This document shows, in pieces, positions 6,599 through 14,593 of a stretch of DNA of 41,779 bases (its first letter is position 1; the number at the start of each line of letters is the position of its first letter). Location: assembly GCA_013377075.1 (NCBI GenBank), contig JACABD010000030.1, forward strand, positions 6,097 to 47,875. Reading direction: 5' to 3'. The translations under genes and the position numbers were made by a program. The notes below the pieces were generated by a model, which worked only from the letters and a program-made list of their open reading frames with translations, was not told the origin of the DNA and made no database searches. This DNA comes from Geobacteraceae bacterium (GTDB taxonomy: Bacteria; Desulfobacterota; Desulfuromonadia; Geobacterales; DSM-12255).

Positions 6599-8028
6599 GG
6601 TTTTGCCCCGAGCATTACGGCTGCTTCGCTGAGAATAGTCTGCAGGGGGGCCGGGATCCAGATGCCGAGGATCAGTGTAATGAGCATCAGCATCAGCGGC
6701 GGCGCAATGGTGAGGGCCTTGTCGCGATAGCCGCTGTCATCAAGATCCTTGCTATCGCCTCGACCTGAAAGAACAGGGAGGATGGTGGTCGTCATGCCGA
6801 TGAATATTATCCCGAAAAAGACCGCTATTGCTATGCCCGCAGCTGCATTGCCGCTGTCAAAGATGCTGCTGATGACCATGAATTCGCTGATGAAGCTGGA
6901 AAATGGCGGAGAGCCTGTCACCGCAAAGAATGCTGCCATAAAGAGCCAGCCCGACCAGGGGAGTCGCTCGATGACGCCCCGTACCCGCTCAACCCGCTTG
7001 CTTTTGTAGGAACGGTGGATGTTGGCAGCTGTCAGGAAGAGCACCCCTTTGATAAAGCTGTTGTTGAGGAGGTGGAAGAGAGTTCCGTAAAGAGCCCCTT
7101 TTCCCATGCCAAGGCCGATTGCCAGAAAACCGACATGTTCGACGCTTGAGTATGCAAGAACTCTTTTGAAGTCAGCCTGTTTGAGGACAAATATTGCCGC
7201 AGTTATCATGGAGAGGAACCCGAGAGCTGTGAGAGCTTCCAGGTAGAAGTGGCTGCTGCTGGCAGCACAAACCTGGTAGATCCTGCAGATGCCAAGGAAG
7301 CCGCAATTGACAAGTCCGCCGGCCAGAAGTGCGCCAACCAGTCCCGGCGCTTCGCCATAGGCATCCGGCTTCCAGGTGTGCAGCGGTGCAAGGCCGATCT
7401 TTGTGCCGAAGCCGACAAGGAGAAAGATGAAGGCGCCATTCAGCCAGGCTGGAGAGAGTGATTTAGCTCCGGCCAGAAGCGGTGCCAATAGCAGAGTTGG
7501 TTTGATGTTGGAGACAACGGTTGCGTAGGCAAGGAAGTAGATGCCGAGAAGCGCCATTGCAATGCCGATGGAGCAGATCATCATGTATTTCCAGGTTGCT
7601 TCTATTGAGCGGGCGTTTCTGTTGAAGTAGATCAGGGGTGCCATGGTCAGGGTTGTTGTCTCTATGGCAAGCCAGAGCAGTCCCAGATGCTGGGATACGG
7701 TTGCCAGCGACATTGCCGAGAGGCAGAGAAGCAGCCCCATGCAGAGGGTTCTGTTGCTCCGCTCCTGGCGGTATGCCAGGTAGCCGACTGAATATATGGC
7801 GCAGAAAAAGAAGAGAATGGTGATGCCAAGGAGTACCAGTTTCCCCAGGGGATCGAGAAATATCCAGCCGTTAAGGGAGGGTGGAGGCGGTTTGGCAATA
7901 AGCATTGTGGCAATTATGAGATGCAGTCCGCTGGCGAGGGGAAGGACAAGGGGGCGCTGCCTGTTGTCAGGTATCGTCCATGCGGCCAGTGAGCCAAGCA
8001 GCGGAATTATGATGAGGAGAGTTATCAA
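6595..8028 (-). CDS. hyfF: Proton-pumping antiporter-like subunit (HyfF/NuoN type)
   Basis: This 477-residue integral membrane protein has about 13-14 hydrophobic helices throughout and belongs to the Mrp/NuoL-M-N antiporter family, which forms the ion channels of complex I and of membrane-bound hydrogenases. Typical segments are visible: WLAIETTTLTMAPLIYF, the KPDAYGEAPGLVGALLAGG loop, FKRVLAYSSVEHVGFLAIG, and HLLNNSFIKGVLFL. These hold the lysine, glutamate and histidine residues on the proton path. The length matches HyfF of E. coli. It starts 100 bp after hyfE; that gap is filled by a palindromic repeat, the only large gap in the operon. Confidence 0.9.
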   Translation of the reverse strand: MITLLIIIPLLGSLAAWTIPDNRQRPLVLPLASGLHLIIATMLIAKPPPPSLNGWIFLDPLGKLVLLGITILFFFCAIYSVGYLAYRQERSNRTLCMGLLLCLSAMSLATVSQHLGLLWLAIETTTLTMAPLIYFNRNARSIEATWKYMMICSIGIAMALLGIYFLAYATVVSNIKPTLLLAPLLAGAKSLSPAWLNGAFIFLLVGFGTKIGLAPLHTWKPDAYGEAPGLVGALLAGGLVNCGFLGICRIYQVCAASSSHFYLEALTALGFLSMITAAIFVLKQADFKRVLAYSSVEHVGFLAIGLGMGKGALYGTLFHLLNNSFIKGVLFLTAANIHRSYKSKRVERVRGVIERLPWSGWLFMAAFFAVTGSPPFSSFISEFMVISSIFDSGNAAAGIAIAVFFGIIFIGMTTTILPVLSGRGDSKDLDDSGYRDKALTIAPPLMLMLITLILGIWIPAPLQTILSEAAVMLGAKP

Positions 8029-8049
8029 TTATCTACCTTTGAATCCTAA

Positions 8050-8127
8050 AATCAACCCCCTCGCTCCCCCCTTGTCAGGGGGGAGGTTTGAAGTCTCCCT
8101 TGATAAGGGGAGATTTAGAGGGGTTTG
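8050..8127. repeat. Nested palindromic intergenic repeat inside the Ehr-like operon
   Basis: The whole element is an imperfect foldback: ACCCCCTC near its left end pairs with GAGGGGTTT at its right end. It contains two inner hairpins, CCCCCCTTGTCAGGGGGG (about 8066-8083) and CTCCCTTGATAAGGGGAG (about 8095-8112). It fills nearly all of the space between hyfE's stop codon (8128-8130) and hyfF's start. The form resembles the C-rich/G-rich MITE-like repeats scattered through Geobacter genomes. In RNA it could act as a stabilising or attenuating hairpin. Confidence 0.7.
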
Positions 8128-8766
8128 CTACTCTTTCAGCGAGGTCAGTCTGGAGGTGTCTATTGACGAAAACTCCTGGCTGATCTGGTTGATGATGATA
8201 CCCATGACAAATATTCCCACAAGAAGATCGAGAAGGGCCCCTGCCTCCACCATCACCGGCATGGAATCGGCGAGGAGAAGCCCGAAGATGAAAATGCCGT
8301 TTTCGAGAATAAGGTAGCCCGTAACCTGGGAGATCGCCTTCTTTCTGGTGATGAGTAGCAGGCAACCGGTCAAGAGGGTGGCAATGGCTGCCGGTACAAA
8401 CAGCAGCTCCTTGTGCTGTGGCGCAAGCGGCAGCTGTTCCGCAAAGATGAAGGCAAGTGCCGTGGCTACAGCGCCGATCAGCATGGTCGGTACATAGCCG
8501 AGATATGGCTCTTCTTCCCGGTTTATGCCGATGGAGCGTACAGCCTTTGTCAAAAGGGTCGGAATGATAACCCCTTTGGCAGCAATCATTCCGGCTGATA
8601 TCAGAAAAAGATGCCAGGAAAAATCATGGAGGATGGAAGGTATGAGACCAAGGGCTACCCCTTGAACAGCCACGACGCGGATGGCGATGTTGATCCGGCT
8701 CGTGCCGAGCACCATGAAGTTTAGGAGAAAGACGAGCACCAGAAGCTGGTCGGCAAAAGTGTTCAT
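8128..8766 (-). CDS. hyfE: Hydrogenase-4 subunit E-like membrane protein
   Basis: The 212-residue protein starts MNTFADQLLVLVFLL and has six to seven hydrophobic helices; its size and pattern match HyfE (216 aa in E. coli), a membrane subunit whose C-terminal part resembles NuoK/MnhC. The ATG at 8766 overlaps the stop of hyfC (ATGA) and is chosen over a longer in-frame start at 8922, whose extra 52 residues are cysteine/histidine-rich read-through of hyfC in another frame. A glutamate in the membrane (LILENGIFIFGLL) matches the conserved NuoK-type acidic residue. The palindromic repeat follows directly. Confidence 0.88.
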   Translation of the reverse strand: MNTFADQLLVLVFLLNFMVLGTSRINIAIRVVAVQGVALGLIPSILHDFSWHLFLISAGMIAAKGVIIPTLLTKAVRSIGINREEEPYLGYVPTMLIGAVATALAFIFAEQLPLAPQHKELLFVPAAIATLLTGCLLLITRKKAISQVTGYLILENGIFIFGLLLADSMPVMVEAGALLDLLVGIFVMGIIINQISQEFSSIDTSRLTSLKE

Positions 8767-9689
8767 GATGTCTGCCTCATTACCAGTAGCATGGCAAAAG
8801 CCGAGAGGATGCAGGCTGCTATAAGGAGCTGTGGCACCCGTGTCAGTTTTAGTCTTGCCATTGTTGATTCGACAACGCCTACAATGATGGCAAGGAGTAT
8901 CATCGCTCCTGTGAAAGCGCACCAGTCAAGGAGGAAGCTGCCGCTTCTGAACGGAACCGTGATGTGAATGAAGAGCGCTCCGAAAAGAAGGAGTTTGAGT
9001 GATGCACCGTAGAGGATTGCCGCAAGGGCCGGGCCGCTGTGATCCAGCACCATCACCTCATGGATCATGGTCAGCTCCAGATGGGTGTTCGGGTCGTCAA
9101 ACGGTATGCGGCAGTTTTCCGCGAGAAGGAGGATAAAAAGAGCCCCTACCATCAGGAGCAGTGCGGCACCGGAACCGAACCAGATCGTCGGCGGAAAGTC
9201 GTTGAGCATCCCTGTGAGTGAGATGGAGCGGCTGATCCTGGCGAGCACAACCAGGGAGAAGAAAAGGGCAGGCTCGGCGAGACAGGCAAAGGTTGCCTCC
9301 CGTGCGCCCCCCATACCTTCAAAACTGGATCCGGTGTCGAGTGCCGCTGCAATGGTGAAGAAGCGTGCCAGCCCAAGCAGATAGGCAAAGAGGATCATGT
9401 CGCCATTGAAAGAGATTGGTGCCGGGTGGTTGCCAAGGGGCATCATAAGGGCTGCTGCAACTATTGCTGCTATTGTCAGAACCGGTCCTGCACGGAAAAT
9501 TACCGATGTGGTCGGACTGAATACCGACCCTTTTTGCCAAAGCCTGATGATGTCATGGTAGGGCTGGAGGGTCGGCGCACCGTTTCTTCCGGCAAAAAAG
9601 GCTTTTGTCCTGTTGATGACGCCAAGCAAAAGTGGCGGGAAGATGGCAATCATCAGCAGATGTATCGGAATGTTGACCATATACTCCAT
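8763..9689 (-). CDS. hyfC: NuoH-like membrane subunit (HyfC/HycD type)
   Basis: The 308-residue protein, with about eight membrane helices, belongs to the respiratory-chain NADH dehydrogenase subunit 1 family, which anchors the hydrophilic arm and lines the quinone or proton-entry chamber. Diagnostic pieces are GRNGAPTLQPYHDIIRLWQK near the N-terminus, GLARFFTIAAALDTGSSFEG, and the acidic loop LAENCRIPFDDPNTHLELTM followed by HEVMVLDHSGP. The start at 9689 has GAGGGG about 7 nt upstream; an in-frame ATG at 9680 is possible. It lies 3 bp after hyfB and overlaps hyfE by 4 bp. Confidence 0.92.
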   Translation of the reverse strand: MEYMVNIPIHLLMIAIFPPLLLGVINRTKAFFAGRNGAPTLQPYHDIIRLWQKGSVFSPTTSVIFRAGPVLTIAAIVAAALMMPLGNHPAPISFNGDMILFAYLLGLARFFTIAAALDTGSSFEGMGGAREATFACLAEPALFFSLVVLARISRSISLTGMLNDFPPTIWFGSGAALLLMVGALFILLLAENCRIPFDDPNTHLELTMIHEVMVLDHSGPALAAILYGASLKLLLFGALFIHITVPFRSGSFLLDWCAFTGAMILLAIIVGVVESTMARLKLTRVPQLLIAACILSAFAMLLVMRQTS

Positions 9690-9692
9690 ACC

Positions 9693-11684
9693 TTAGCCCC
9701 TCATCCTGAAGTGACTCCAGGCCAGCAGGCTGATCAGGGTCACAACTATGTAGAGTATGTATAGATGGAGTTTGCCGTGCTGCAGCTTGCGAAACAAAGA
9801 GAGACGGCTGTTTGCATTGTCAAACAGGGGGAGATATACCTTTTCGAGTAGGGCTTCCGGGGTATGGCTCCTGAATGACTGATTTTTCGGGAAATACCCG
9901 TTTATATCCGGATCTTTTGTATGGGGTCGCAGCAGTGAGCTAAAGAGGGAATTCAGGATTGCGGCAAATGAAGAAGAGGTGTACTGCATTCTTGCTGTAG
10001 GTGCCAGATAGCCGCACCCCCAGGTTTCAGAAGCTTTTACAGGTGATTTGGAAAGGCGGTTTTTATAGAGAAGGGCTGCGACGCCTATCAGTATCATCAG
10101 CAATGCCGATACTGCTGAAAGTACGCCAAGGGATGCACTCTCGGAGATTAATGCGGCTCCTGCGGCAACGGGGAAGATAGATGCAGCGGTTATCTGCAGG
10201 AGCGGGGCGATGCCTTGTGGGAAAAGACCAATTAGGATGCAGAACCCTGCAAGAATTCCCATTGGCAATTTCATGGAGAGCGGCGTGTCATGTGCCTCTG
10301 CAGCCGCATCGCTGCGCGGAGAGCCGAGGAAGGCGATCCCGAAAACCTTGACAAAGCAGGCTGCCGCAAGTGCACCGATCAGGGCAAGAGCCGGTGCTGC
10401 CAGGGCAAAATAGGGGTCGTTCAGGGTGTCTGCATCAAGCATCCCTTTGAAGAGGCCGATGTAGATCAGCCATTCGCTGACAAAGCCGTTCAGGGGGGGC
10501 AGCCCGCAGATGGCAACTGCACCCACAAGAAAGAAGAGGGCTGTCAGCGGTATCTTCTTGATAAGGCCCCCCATTTGGTCGATCTCGCGACTGCCGCAGG
10601 CATGTATGATCGCACCGGCGCCGAGGAAGAGGAGCGATTTGAAGATGGCGTGGTTGAGGGTATGAAGAAGAGCTCCAGCCATGCCGAGAACCACCAGTGC
10701 CGGGATATTGTTACTGACTCCCATGAGGCATACGCCGATCCCCATGAGGATGATGCCGATATTTTCTATGCTGTGATAGGCCAGAAGGCGCTTTATGTCA
10801 TGCTGGGCTATTGCAAAGATAACGCCGATAACTCCGGAGATGACCCCGAGCAAAAGGATGGTCACCCCCCACCAGAAAGGGATGCTGCTGAAAAGTGAGA
10901 CTGTGCGGATGATGCCGTAGATTCCCATTTTTATAAGGACGCCGGACATCATGGCCGAAAGATGGCTCGGCGCATTTGCATGGGCAGACGGGAGCCAGAT
11001 GTGAAGCGGCATGATACCTGCTTTCAAGCCGAAGCCGATCAAGGCTGCGATGAATATTGCCGCAGCAGCTTCCGATGAGCCGGAGAGGGTGCCGCTCTCG
11101 GGAAAAGAGAATGAGCCTGTCAGCGAATGAATCTTGCTGAAGTAGACAAAGAGCGCCAGTGTGCCGAAGTGTGCAGTGATCAGATAGAGGAGTCCTGCTT
11201 CGCGCACCTCCTTCTTCCTGCTTTCAATGGTTATGGCCAGGTAACAGGCAATCGCCATTATCTCCCATACCATGAGGAAAAGAACGGCATGGCGTGCAAT
11301 CACTATCCCTGCAAGGGAGCCGGTGAGGATGCCGAAGAAGGTAGAGAGTTTCGGTGCTGTGTCGCGGTTTTCGGATGCTGGCAGGTAACCACGTGCATAT
11401 ATGGAGCAGCAGGCTGAAACAAGGAAGATCAGTATGAGAAAAATGGCTGAAAGGGGGTCTATGCCGATTTCAGCAGGGCCGAAAGGAAGCCCCCATGAAA
11501 TTAGCCATCGTTCGCTGCCGACTGATAAAAGCGCTTGCAAGGCCCCTGTAATGCCTAGAAGAGAGGCGGCTAGCATGATGCCGCAGGATGTCCGCTCTCC
11601 CCGGACAGGGCTGATCAGCAGAGGCAGTCCGGCTACTGATGCAGTCAGGGTGGCAGTGACTATGAGGATGAGGGGGGAGATCAT
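9693..11684 (-). CDS. hyfB: Antiporter-like subunit (HyfB/HycC, NuoL type), first gene of operon
   Basis: The 663-residue membrane protein has about 16 helices and a long C-terminal cytoplasmic and helical part (about 560-663). It belongs to the NuoL/M-type antiporter family. Hallmarks are MVWEIMAIACYLAITIESRK, the HIWLPSAHANAPSHLSAMMS loop with ion-path histidines, and HDIKRLLAYHSIENIGII. It would form one of the two ion-translocating channels of the complex, with hyfF. The ribosome site is GGAAGAA before the ATG. Transcription of the six-gene set probably starts in the AT-rich region shared divergently with rho. Confidence 0.92.
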   Translation of the reverse strand: MISPLILIVTATLTASVAGLPLLISPVRGERTSCGIMLAASLLGITGALQALLSVGSERWLISWGLPFGPAEIGIDPLSAIFLILIFLVSACCSIYARGYLPASENRDTAPKLSTFFGILTGSLAGIVIARHAVLFLMVWEIMAIACYLAITIESRKKEVREAGLLYLITAHFGTLALFVYFSKIHSLTGSFSFPESGTLSGSSEAAAAIFIAALIGFGLKAGIMPLHIWLPSAHANAPSHLSAMMSGVLIKMGIYGIIRTVSLFSSIPFWWGVTILLLGVISGVIGVIFAIAQHDIKRLLAYHSIENIGIILMGIGVCLMGVSNNIPALVVLGMAGALLHTLNHAIFKSLLFLGAGAIIHACGSREIDQMGGLIKKIPLTALFFLVGAVAICGLPPLNGFVSEWLIYIGLFKGMLDADTLNDPYFALAAPALALIGALAAACFVKVFGIAFLGSPRSDAAAEAHDTPLSMKLPMGILAGFCILIGLFPQGIAPLLQITAASIFPVAAGAALISESASLGVLSAVSALLMILIGVAALLYKNRLSKSPVKASETWGCGYLAPTARMQYTSSSFAAILNSLFSSLLRPHTKDPDINGYFPKNQSFRSHTPEALLEKVYLPLFDNANSRLSLFRKLQHGKLHLYILYIVVTLISLLAWSHFRMRG

Positions 11685-11767
11685 GTTTTCTTCCAGTTTA
11701 TTGCGCTGTAGTGCCTCTGCTCACTAGAGGATAGCTGTAATAAATCCGGTGAATATGGTACATCAAA

Positions 11768-11796
11768 TTTTTAAAACTATATTAGTTTAGTGTCAA
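11768..11796 (-). promoter_or_regulatory. Promoter candidate for the Ehr-like operon
   Basis: On the minus strand TTGACA (11796-11791) is followed after 17 bases by TAAAAA (11773-11768). The -35 box is perfect and the -10 box weak, in a very AT-rich setting, about 85 bp before the hyfB start. Confidence 0.35.
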
Positions 11797-11916
11797 TCTG
11801 TTTATTTTGCAAAATTGATAAAAGTGGTGTAAGTTACCTGAAAATATAGTAAAAATGCTGTTTTATTTTTGTGTGCAGGCATTGATTTATTCGGGAAACC
11901 ACTGGTTTTATTTTTA

Positions 11917-11946
11917 TTGACAAAGCAATTCCATCAACGCTATAAA
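11917..11946 (+). promoter_or_regulatory. Sigma-70-type promoter of rho
   Basis: TTGACA (11917-11922) and TATAAA (11941-11946) are separated by 18 bases. The predicted transcription start near 11953 leaves a leader of about 185 nt before the rho ATG. Confidence 0.7.
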
Positions 11947-12051
11947 AGAGACTACAGTATTATCCTTTCTGAATCCGCAAGTTAATAATCAACCAACCGA
12001 CAAAACTAAGCAGGAAATCCAGACTAAATAATCAATTTACCTATTTTCGCC

Positions 12052-12117
12052 ATGAACGCCTTTACATATCAGAGTTACAATTCCGTCATAAGTGCCGTTT
12101 GCCCGGCAAAGTATTAA
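12052..12117 (+). CDS. Possible leader peptide in the rho 5' leader (21 aa)
   Basis: An ATG at 12052 opens a 21-codon frame reading [21 protein letters not shown], which stops 19 nt before the rho start codon and ends close to the rho ribosome site. No good Shine-Dalgarno precedes it. In enterobacteria rho is autoregulated through its leader, which also carries a small frame (rhoL), but there is no sequence likeness. Coding status is uncertain. Confidence 0.25.
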   Translation: MNAFTYQSYNSVISAVCPAKY

Positions 12118-12136
12118 CAGTTTTTCAGGAGAAAAG

Positions 12137-13384
12137 ATGAATCTACAGGAGCTTAAAGGGAAGAAGATCAGCGAGCTTAATACGCTTGCAAGGGAGTTGA
12201 ATATCGAGGGGGCTTCCGGAATGAGGAAGCAGGATCTTATATTCGCCCTCCTTAACGCCCAGACAGAGCAAAACGGCATGATTTACGGCGAAGGGGTTCT
12301 TGAAACCCTGCCGGATGGCTTCGGGTTCTTGCGGGCTCCTGACTACAACTATCTTCCGGGCCCGGACGATATCTACGTATCTCCAAGTCAGATCAGGCGT
12401 TTCAATCTGCATACCGGTGATACGGTGTCAGGTCAGATCAGGCCGCCCAAAGAGGGTGAGCGCTATTTTGCCTTGCTCAAAGTTGAAAAGGTGAACTTTG
12501 AGTCACCGGATGTCGCCAAGGACAAAATTTTCTTTGACAACCTCACACCGCTCTATCCGGATGAAAAACTCATTCTGGAGACAGAGCCGGACAATATGCC
12601 GATGCGTGTCATGGAGCTTACCTCGCCGATCGGCAAGGGGCAGCGGGGACTGATCGTTGCGCCGCCACGTACCGGCAAGACCATGCTTTTGCAGAATATC
12701 GCCAATTCAATTGCCGCAAATCATCCTGAAGTCTACCTGATCGTTCTTCTCATTGATGAGCGTCCGGAAGAGGTTACTGATATGCAGCGCTCCGTCAGGG
12801 GCGAGGTGGTATCTTCAACCTTTGATGAACCTGCTTCACGTCACGTTCAAGTAGCCGAGATGGTAATCGAGAAAGCAAAACGACTGGTTGAACACAAGCG
12901 TGACGTTGTCATTCTCCTTGACTCCATCACCCGTCTTGCCCGTGCCTATAATACGGTCATTCCTCCATCCGGCAAGATTCTCTCCGGCGGTGTTGACTCT
13001 AACGCACTGCATAAGCCGAAGCGCTTTTTCGGCGCTGCCAGAAATATCGAGGAGGGTGGTTCGCTGACAATCATCGCCACTGCCCTGATCGATACCGGCA
13101 GCAAGATGGACGAGGTTATTTTCGAGGAGTTCAAGGGGACAGGCAACATGGAGTTGCACCTTGACCGCAAGCTCGTTGAGAAACGGACATTTCCGGCGAT
13201 CGATATCAACAAGTCGGGTACAAGAAAAGAAGAGCTGCTGGTCGAAAAATCCAACCTCAACCGCACATGGATTTTGCGCAAGGTAATCCACTCGATGAGT
13301 GTTGTGGACAGTATGGAGTTCCTGCTCGACAAGCTTTCAGAAACAAAGAGCAATCAGGCGTTTCTGGATGCCATGAGTAAATAG
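12137..13384 (+). CDS. rho: Transcription termination factor Rho
   Basis: This 415-residue RNA-dependent ATPase loads on untranslated C-rich RNA and releases RNA polymerase. An N-terminal SAP-like domain ([20 protein letters not shown]), a cold-shock RNA-binding domain (about 50-120, [20 protein letters not shown]), and the hexameric ATPase domain (Walker [11 protein letters not shown] at about 175-184, Walker [17 protein letters not shown]) are all present. Length is normal for proteobacterial Rho without insertions. The ATG at 12137 is chosen over an in-frame GTG at 12092 because CAGGAG lies 6 nt upstream and the protein aligns from MNLQELK. rpmE follows at 100 bp. Confidence 0.97.
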   Translation: MNLQELKGKKISELNTLARELNIEGASGMRKQDLIFALLNAQTEQNGMIYGEGVLETLPDGFGFLRAPDYNYLPGPDDIYVSPSQIRRFNLHTGDTVSGQIRPPKEGERYFALLKVEKVNFESPDVAKDKIFFDNLTPLYPDEKLILETEPDNMPMRVMELTSPIGKGQRGLIVAPPRTGKTMLLQNIANSIAANHPEVYLIVLLIDERPEEVTDMQRSVRGEVVSSTFDEPASRHVQVAEMVIEKAKRLVEHKRDVVILLDSITRLARAYNTVIPPSGKILSGGVDSNALHKPKRFFGAARNIEEGGSLTIIATALIDTGSKMDEVIFEEFKGTGNMELHLDRKLVEKRTFPAIDINKSGTRKEELLVEKSNLNRTWILRKVIHSMSVVDSMEFLLDKLSETKSNQAFLDAMSK

Positions 13385-13484
13385 GAAATATTGCTTGTAA
13401 TAATTATTCGATAATGCTAGCTTTTATACTTTACAGCTGAATTAAATTGGCGACTTGCCAGTATTTATAGGAGGAAAGAAAGAG

Positions 13485-13685
13485 ATGAGAGAAGGTATTC
13501 ACCCTAAATATGTTGATGTTACTGTAAAGTGCCTTTGCGGGAATTCATTTGAGACCCGTTCTACAAAGCCTGAGATCAACACCGAAGTCTGTTCCGCATG
13601 CCATCCGTTTTTCACTGGAAAGCAGAAGCTTCTTGACACAGCCGGTCGTGTTGAAAGGTTCAAAAAGCGTTACGGCCAGATTTAA
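13485..13685 (+). CDS. rpmE: 50S ribosomal protein L31, zinc-binding form
   Basis: The 66-residue protein has the four zinc-ligand cysteines of the C+ type L31 (C16, C18, C36, C39: KCLCGNSF and CSACHPFF) and the C-terminal motif [11 protein letters not shown]. The start at ATG 13485 is fixed by TAGGAGG about 9 nt upstream; an in-frame start at 13455 would add ten unlike residues. A strong hairpin terminator begins 26 bp after the stop. Confidence 0.96.
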   Translation: MREGIHPKYVDVTVKCLCGNSFETRSTKPEINTEVCSACHPFFTGKQKLLDTAGRVERFKKRYGQI

Positions 13686-13710
13686 GATCGCTGATGAATT
13701 TTTTGCAGGA

Positions 13711-13743
13711 GGGGATTTTGTCAAAGACAAAAATCCCCTTTTT
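13711..13743 (+). terminator. Intrinsic terminator after rpmE
   Basis: GGGGATTTTGTC (13711-13722) pairs with GACAAAAATCCCC (13726-13738), with one bulge and a 3-base loop, followed by five Ts. It lies only 23 bp before the thyX start codon, leaving almost no room for a separate thyX promoter. Confidence 0.8.
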
Positions 13744-13765
13744 GCGTTTTACCCCGGGGGTTTAA

Positions 13766-14458
13766 TTGAAAGTAACTCTTCTTCAGCATACTCCAAATCC
13801 TGAACGTTCTGTTGCGCTTGCGGCAAAACTCTGCTACTCCGCCTCGTCGATATCCGACCTGGAAGAGAAACTCTCTCAGGCCGACACTACGGAGTTTCTG
13901 GCTAAGATAATGTCTCTCGGTCATCAGTCCGTCCTTGAGCACATATCCTTCACCTTCGGTATTGACGGCATTTCAAGAGCATGTTCCCATCAGCTCGTCA
14001 GGCATCGCCTTGCCTCATACTCGCAACAATCCCAGCGTTATGTAACCTTCAAGGGGGATGATTTCCCCATGGTTGTTCCGGAAACGGTATCATCTTCTCC
14101 GAAAAGGAACGAGATTTTTGCAGAGGCAGCAAAGGCTGCGGCAAAGGCATACAAGGAGCTTGTTGACGACGGTGTTCCTGCTGAAGATGCCAGATTTGTG
14201 CTGCCAAATGCCTCAGAAACAAAGATCATTGTCACCATGAATGCGCGGGAGCTGTTGCACTTTTTCGAGCTGCGCTGCTGCGAGCGGGCACAGTGGGAGA
14301 TTCGTACATTGGCAATCGAAATGCTGCGGCTTGTCAAGCCCGCTGCACCGGTTGTTTTCAGCTCAGCCGGCCCCGGTTGCGTAACCGGCGGTTGCCCGGA
14401 AGGGGAGATGACCTGCGGCAAAATTAAGGAAGTAAGGGCAAAATTCGATCATTTGTAG
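13766..14458 (+). CDS. thyX: FAD-dependent thymidylate synthase ThyX
   Basis: The 230-residue enzyme makes dTMP from dUMP using methylene-tetrahydrofolate, FAD and NAD(P)H. The ThyX signature RHRX7S is present at 79-89 (RHRLASYSQQS). The start is TTG at 13766 with GGGGG 6 nt upstream, and the protein begins KVTLLQHTPNPE, matching the family N-terminus; no ATG fits. The C-terminus carries GCVTGGCPEGEMTCG, a cysteine-rich tail. Expression probably depends on read-through of the terminator at 13711-13743, or on a promoter overlapping it. Confidence 0.95.
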   Translation: MKVTLLQHTPNPERSVALAAKLCYSASSISDLEEKLSQADTTEFLAKIMSLGHQSVLEHISFTFGIDGISRACSHQLVRHRLASYSQQSQRYVTFKGDDFPMVVPETVSSSPKRNEIFAEAAKAAAKAYKELVDDGVPAEDARFVLPNASETKIIVTMNARELLHFFELRCCERAQWEIRTLAIEMLRLVKPAAPVVFSSAGPGCVTGGCPEGEMTCGKIKEVRAKFDHL

Positions 14459-14465
14459 TTATTGA

Positions 14466-14583
14466 GGAATGTGGATTTTTGTCAAGATCAAGGCGGGCAA
14501 AGGGTGACGCGGAGACATAGCAGGGCTACGTCGCGCAAGGAAGCCTGAAGCCCAACGCAGATATTGGCGAAAAGTCGCATTCC
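14466..14583. repeat. Foldback intergenic repeat, copy 1
   Basis: The 118-bp element has imperfect inverted ends (GGAATGTGGATTTTTGTCAA on the left, and on the right a sequence whose complement reads GGAATGCGACTTTTCGCCAA). Its core at 14509-14539 contains GAGACATAGCAGGGCTACGTC. The core matches the complement of the core in the element at 15505-15624, so the two are inverted relatives either side of the DUF1385 gene. Confidence 0.75.
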
Positions 14584-14593
14584 GGGAGATTAA

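Larger units (their letters stand above)
11685..12136. other. AT-rich divergent control region between the Ehr-like operon and rho
   Basis: This 452-bp stretch is strongly AT-rich and holds no protein gene of normal size. It contains a minus-strand promoter candidate for hyfB (11796-11768), a near-consensus plus-strand promoter for rho (11917-11946), and a rho leader of about 185 nt with a short open frame (12052-12117). No riboswitch or tRNA was recognised. Confidence 0.6.

Noticed and set aside
8767-8922. N-terminal extension of hyfE
   Set aside because: It would read through hyfC in another frame with Cys/His/Arg-rich nonsense; the overlapping ATGA start at 8766 matches the family length.
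10290-10898. Plus-strand open frame of 202 codons opposite hyfB
   Set aside because: It is antisense to conserved membrane helices of hyfB; its Asp/Lys/Gly/His-rich content is what the complement of hydrophobic codons gives.
12092-12136. Upstream GTG start for rho, adding 15 residues
   Set aside because: The added residues do not belong to the Rho family, and a good ribosome site stands before ATG 12137.
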